Of a DNA stretch of 61,096 nt, positions 58,949 through 61,096 are shown one piece after another. Each line of letters begins with the position of its first letter. Position 1 is the stretch's first letter. This stretch comes from a virus: positions 1 to 61,096 of the IMG/VR virus record IMGVR_UViG_3300044633_000159, one strand, 5' to 3'. The translations under genes were made by a program, and so were the position numbers. The notes under the pieces were generated by a model. The model saw nothing but the letters and a program-made list of their open reading frames with translations, searched no databases and had not been told where the DNA came from.

Positions 58949-60778
58949 ATGGGATATTACGAAAATCCACCTATAATTCCACCTAGTAGAGGTAGTGAGA
59001 TAATTTCTGCATCGATAGTTGACGCTGCTAGTTCTTTGTCTAAAGGTTTTATGGCTCTTGGAGAAAGAAGAGCTAAAGAAGCAAAAGAGAATAAACTAAC
59101 ACTTCAAAAACTAAAAGACGACAAAAACGAAACAGATCTTTTATATAATGAAAAATTATCTAATTGGGCAAAAGATCAAACACATATAACAGATGAATTT
59201 GATAAGAACCTATATGAAATAACTAGACAAAAGATAGTTAAAGCTGCTGATAGTAGAATAATGTTGTCTCAAGAAACTGATCCTGAAAAAAGACAAGAGT
59301 ATTTAAAAAACATAAGAGACGCTGAAGGATTTATAACTTCAACTAGTTCTTTCGCTAAAAATATTGGTGGTCAAGTTGCTACAAATCGACTTAGATTAAA
59401 AGCAGAACAACTTGGAGAACCTAATGGGTTTGTTGTTAATGGAAGTTCTGATAAGGAGATATTAGATAATACTGCTGTTTTAGATGTTTTAGGTGGAATG
59501 ACTGGTAAATACTCCGATGTTGGTATTCAAGTAAGTCCTGACGATCAAGGAGATGGTGCTTTATTAAACGTGTTTGGTAAACGTCAAGACGGCACAGATT
59601 TTAATGTTACTATAAATTCAAAAGCATTTGAAAGATCAGATGTGGATACAGACGATGGATTACTTATGCCAGTTGAAAATGCTAATTCATGGTATACTAA
59701 AGCTGGAGAAGGTGTTACTGATGAAAAAGGAAATATACTTCCAGGTCTTTTATCAGAAACACGTTACACGTATGATCTAGATAGTAAGGGAACTTCTGGT
59801 GGAATAGGTAGAGATATATATCAAATAAAAAACGGTAGACAAGTTGAAATAGAGGCTATTAAAAGAGATATAAATAAAAAAGCAATAATAACAGCGACAG
59901 GTAGATTAAGCACAGACAATCCTTCTAGACTTAGAAACTTCTTAAACTATACTCTAAAACAAGGCGTGGGTTATTATGATGATACTTTTAAGAACTTACC
60001 ACAAGACCAACAAACTAAAGTTCTAGCAGATATATTGTCTAAAAAAGCAGTTGAACGTTTAACTGAAAATTTAGAAAGAACAACAATAAAAGATAAAGAC
60101 GGTAACGTTGAAAATGTAATATACTGGAATCCTACAGGTGCAGATATTCAAATAAAAGACAAACCAACTCCTAAGAAGTCTTCTGGCGGTGGAGGAAGTG
60201 GCGGTAGCGGTACTCCCCCTGCGACTACTTATAGATCTGAGTATTATGATAAGATAATAAGAGGTTATGTTCCTCCGGCAGGTAAAAAAATTGATCCTGG
60301 TAAGCAAAACTTTTATACAAGAGCAGAGTTAGTAGAAAACTTAAATAAACTAGAAGGTGTTACATCTGAATTTATTACTAGAGAAGATCTATTTAAAGAA
60401 TACGCCGCAAGTCCTTATACTACGCCAGACGGTCATCCAACTGGTAAATCATTATGGAAAGCTTTTAACGATGGTGATTTAAAAGATGATCCAAGAAAAA
60501 CTTTCGCTAAGATATGGGGTAAAAAGACTGTTAACGGTCAAGTATATTCTAAAAAAGGAGAAGGTCCATACAGAGAAATAAAAGGTTATGACTTGACGAA
60601 AGCTAGAGATAGAATACTAATAGCACTAGATCAAACAGTAGACGCTGGAGAAAGAAAGATATTACAAGACAAATTATATGATGCTACTGTTGCAGATTGG
60701 TTTGATGCAAATCCTAGAAGAAGAGGAGAGTCAGATCAAGCATACGCAGCAAGAGCAAGAAAATCTATAAAACAATAA
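58949..60778 (+). CDS. Internal virion protein, T7 gp15-like position
   Basis: The 609-residue protein is helical in the first 150 residues (RRAKEAKENKLTLQKLKDDK), then mixed, with a Ser/Gly linker near 408 and a compact C-terminal part (RAELVENLNKLEGVTSEFIT). Place and size fit T7 gp15, the periplasmic tunnel part of the ejection complex. The last gene starts two bases after its stop. Confidence 0.7.
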   Translation: MGYYENPPIIPPSRGSEIISASIVDAASSLSKGFMALGERRAKEAKENKLTLQKLKDDKNETDLLYNEKLSNWAKDQTHITDEFDKNLYEITRQKIVKAADSRIMLSQETDPEKRQEYLKNIRDAEGFITSTSSFAKNIGGQVATNRLRLKAEQLGEPNGFVVNGSSDKEILDNTAVLDVLGGMTGKYSDVGIQVSPDDQGDGALLNVFGKRQDGTDFNVTINSKAFERSDVDTDDGLLMPVENANSWYTKAGEGVTDEKGNILPGLLSETRYTYDLDSKGTSGGIGRDIYQIKNGRQVEIEAIKRDINKKAIITATGRLSTDNPSRLRNFLNYTLKQGVGYYDDTFKNLPQDQQTKVLADILSKKAVERLTENLERTTIKDKDGNVENVIYWNPTGADIQIKDKPTPKKSSGGGGSGGSGTPPATTYRSEYYDKIIRGYVPPAGKKIDPGKQNFYTRAELVENLNKLEGVTSEFITREDLFKEYAASPYTTPDGHPTGKSLWKAFNDGDLKDDPRKTFAKIWGKKTVNGQVYSKKGEGPYREIKGYDLTKARDRILIALDQTVDAGERKILQDKLYDATVADWFDANPRRRGESDQAYAARARKSIKQ

Positions 60779-60779
60779 A

Positions 60780-61096
60780 ATGGAAGAAATATATATTTTA
60801 CCTGATGGTTCAAACATCGACATATCAGATTACTCTGAATCAGAGAGATTAAGTTTTTTAGTAAAGAACCCAAAAGCAAAAAAGCAAAAAGGCGCAACAG
60901 GAAGTGCGACTGTGGCGCCAGCCAAAAACAAAGCACAGAAAAAACCTATGGGATCAACTTCGGTAGTTGGTTCTTCGGGTTCAAAAAAGTTTAGATTAGC
61001 TACAGAGGGGGATTTACAGACTCAACAGAAGAGAGGATTAATGCCTCCTCCTTCTGCCACGCCTACGTCTACCGTAGACACAAAGGATTTATATGG
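60780..61096 (+). CDS. N-terminal part of the last gene, cut by the window edge
   Basis: The frame starts MEEIYILPDGSNIDISDYSE and stays open to the edge (105 complete codons). The segment is charged and then Ala/Ser/Pro/Thr-rich (low complexity), as at the N termini of internal virion proteins. Joining the window ends leaves the frame open and in phase with the gene at 2-3010, so the two are probably one gene on a circular map. Confidence 0.62.
   Translation, partial: MEEIYILPDGSNIDISDYSESERLSFLVKNPKAKKQKGATGSATVAPAKNKAQKKPMGSTSVVGSSGSKKFRLATEGDLQTQQKRGLMPPPSATPTSTVDTKDLY

Noticed and set aside
1-61096. CRISPR arrays, insertion sequences, integrase or attachment sites
   Set aside because: No regularly spaced repeats of 25-40 bases, no transposase or integrase motifs, and no paired direct repeats that look like att sites were seen.

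Overview
The window reads as a complete or nearly complete genome of a short-tailed (podovirus-like) double-stranded DNA phage, AT-rich, with a Gram-negative host. A two-component spanin pair shows the Gram-negative host. A Bacteroidota host is likely but inferred: translation starts are A-rich with few clear Shine-Dalgarno sites, and the fibre and small-protein families resemble those of marine Bacteroidota phages. No integrase, excisionase or lysogeny repressor was found, so a lytic life style is likely. The last gene (60780 to the right edge) and the first gene (open from the left edge to 3010) are in the same frame when the ends are joined, which suggests that a circular or circularly permuted genome was opened inside this gene.

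Layout. One divergence point (about 24.2-24.65 kb) separates two arms that converge at a hairpin terminator at 3060-3092. The minus arm (24.2 kb down to 3.1 kb) holds early and replication genes. Reading with transcription it has: four near-identical small paralogous gene cassettes, each with its own promoter and most with a terminator; many very small genes; a tRNA gene interrupted by an HNH endonuclease gene; a MoxR-type AAA+ ATPase and VWA protein pair; a block of small conserved proteins; a helix-turn-helix protein; a sigma-70-family factor; an ERF annealing protein and a RecE-like nuclease; SSB; a T7-gp4-like primase-helicase; and nucleotide metabolism genes (thymidylate-synthase fold, two MazG-like proteins, B12-dependent ribonucleotide reductase) with an endonuclease-I-like nuclease and a 2-oxoglutarate oxygenase. 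I see no DNA or RNA polymerase gene.

The plus arm (24.65 kb rightward, across the junction to 3.0 kb) is the late arm. It carries small basic proteins, two tail fibres, a lysis cassette (holin candidate, M15 endolysin, nested spanins), GroEL and GroES, a winged-helix protein, further small proteins, a HExxH peptidase, a GroES-like double-domain protein, terminase, portal, scaffold, major capsid protein, tail tube and nozzle proteins, and a T7 gp13-gp14-gp15-gp16-like series of ejection proteins.

The most unusual part is the control system and small-gene array of the minus arm. Eight copies of a promoter-like element have an exactly constant 16-base spacer. A second short element (TGCTATACA) lies next to several of them and upstream of both tRNA-like loci. 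Hairpins with different sequences but the same shape follow five of the promoters. A long-spaced inverted repeat occurs three times, one copy lying on the start codon of the helix-turn-helix gene. The phage sigma factor is the obvious candidate reader of these promoters, but that is inference.
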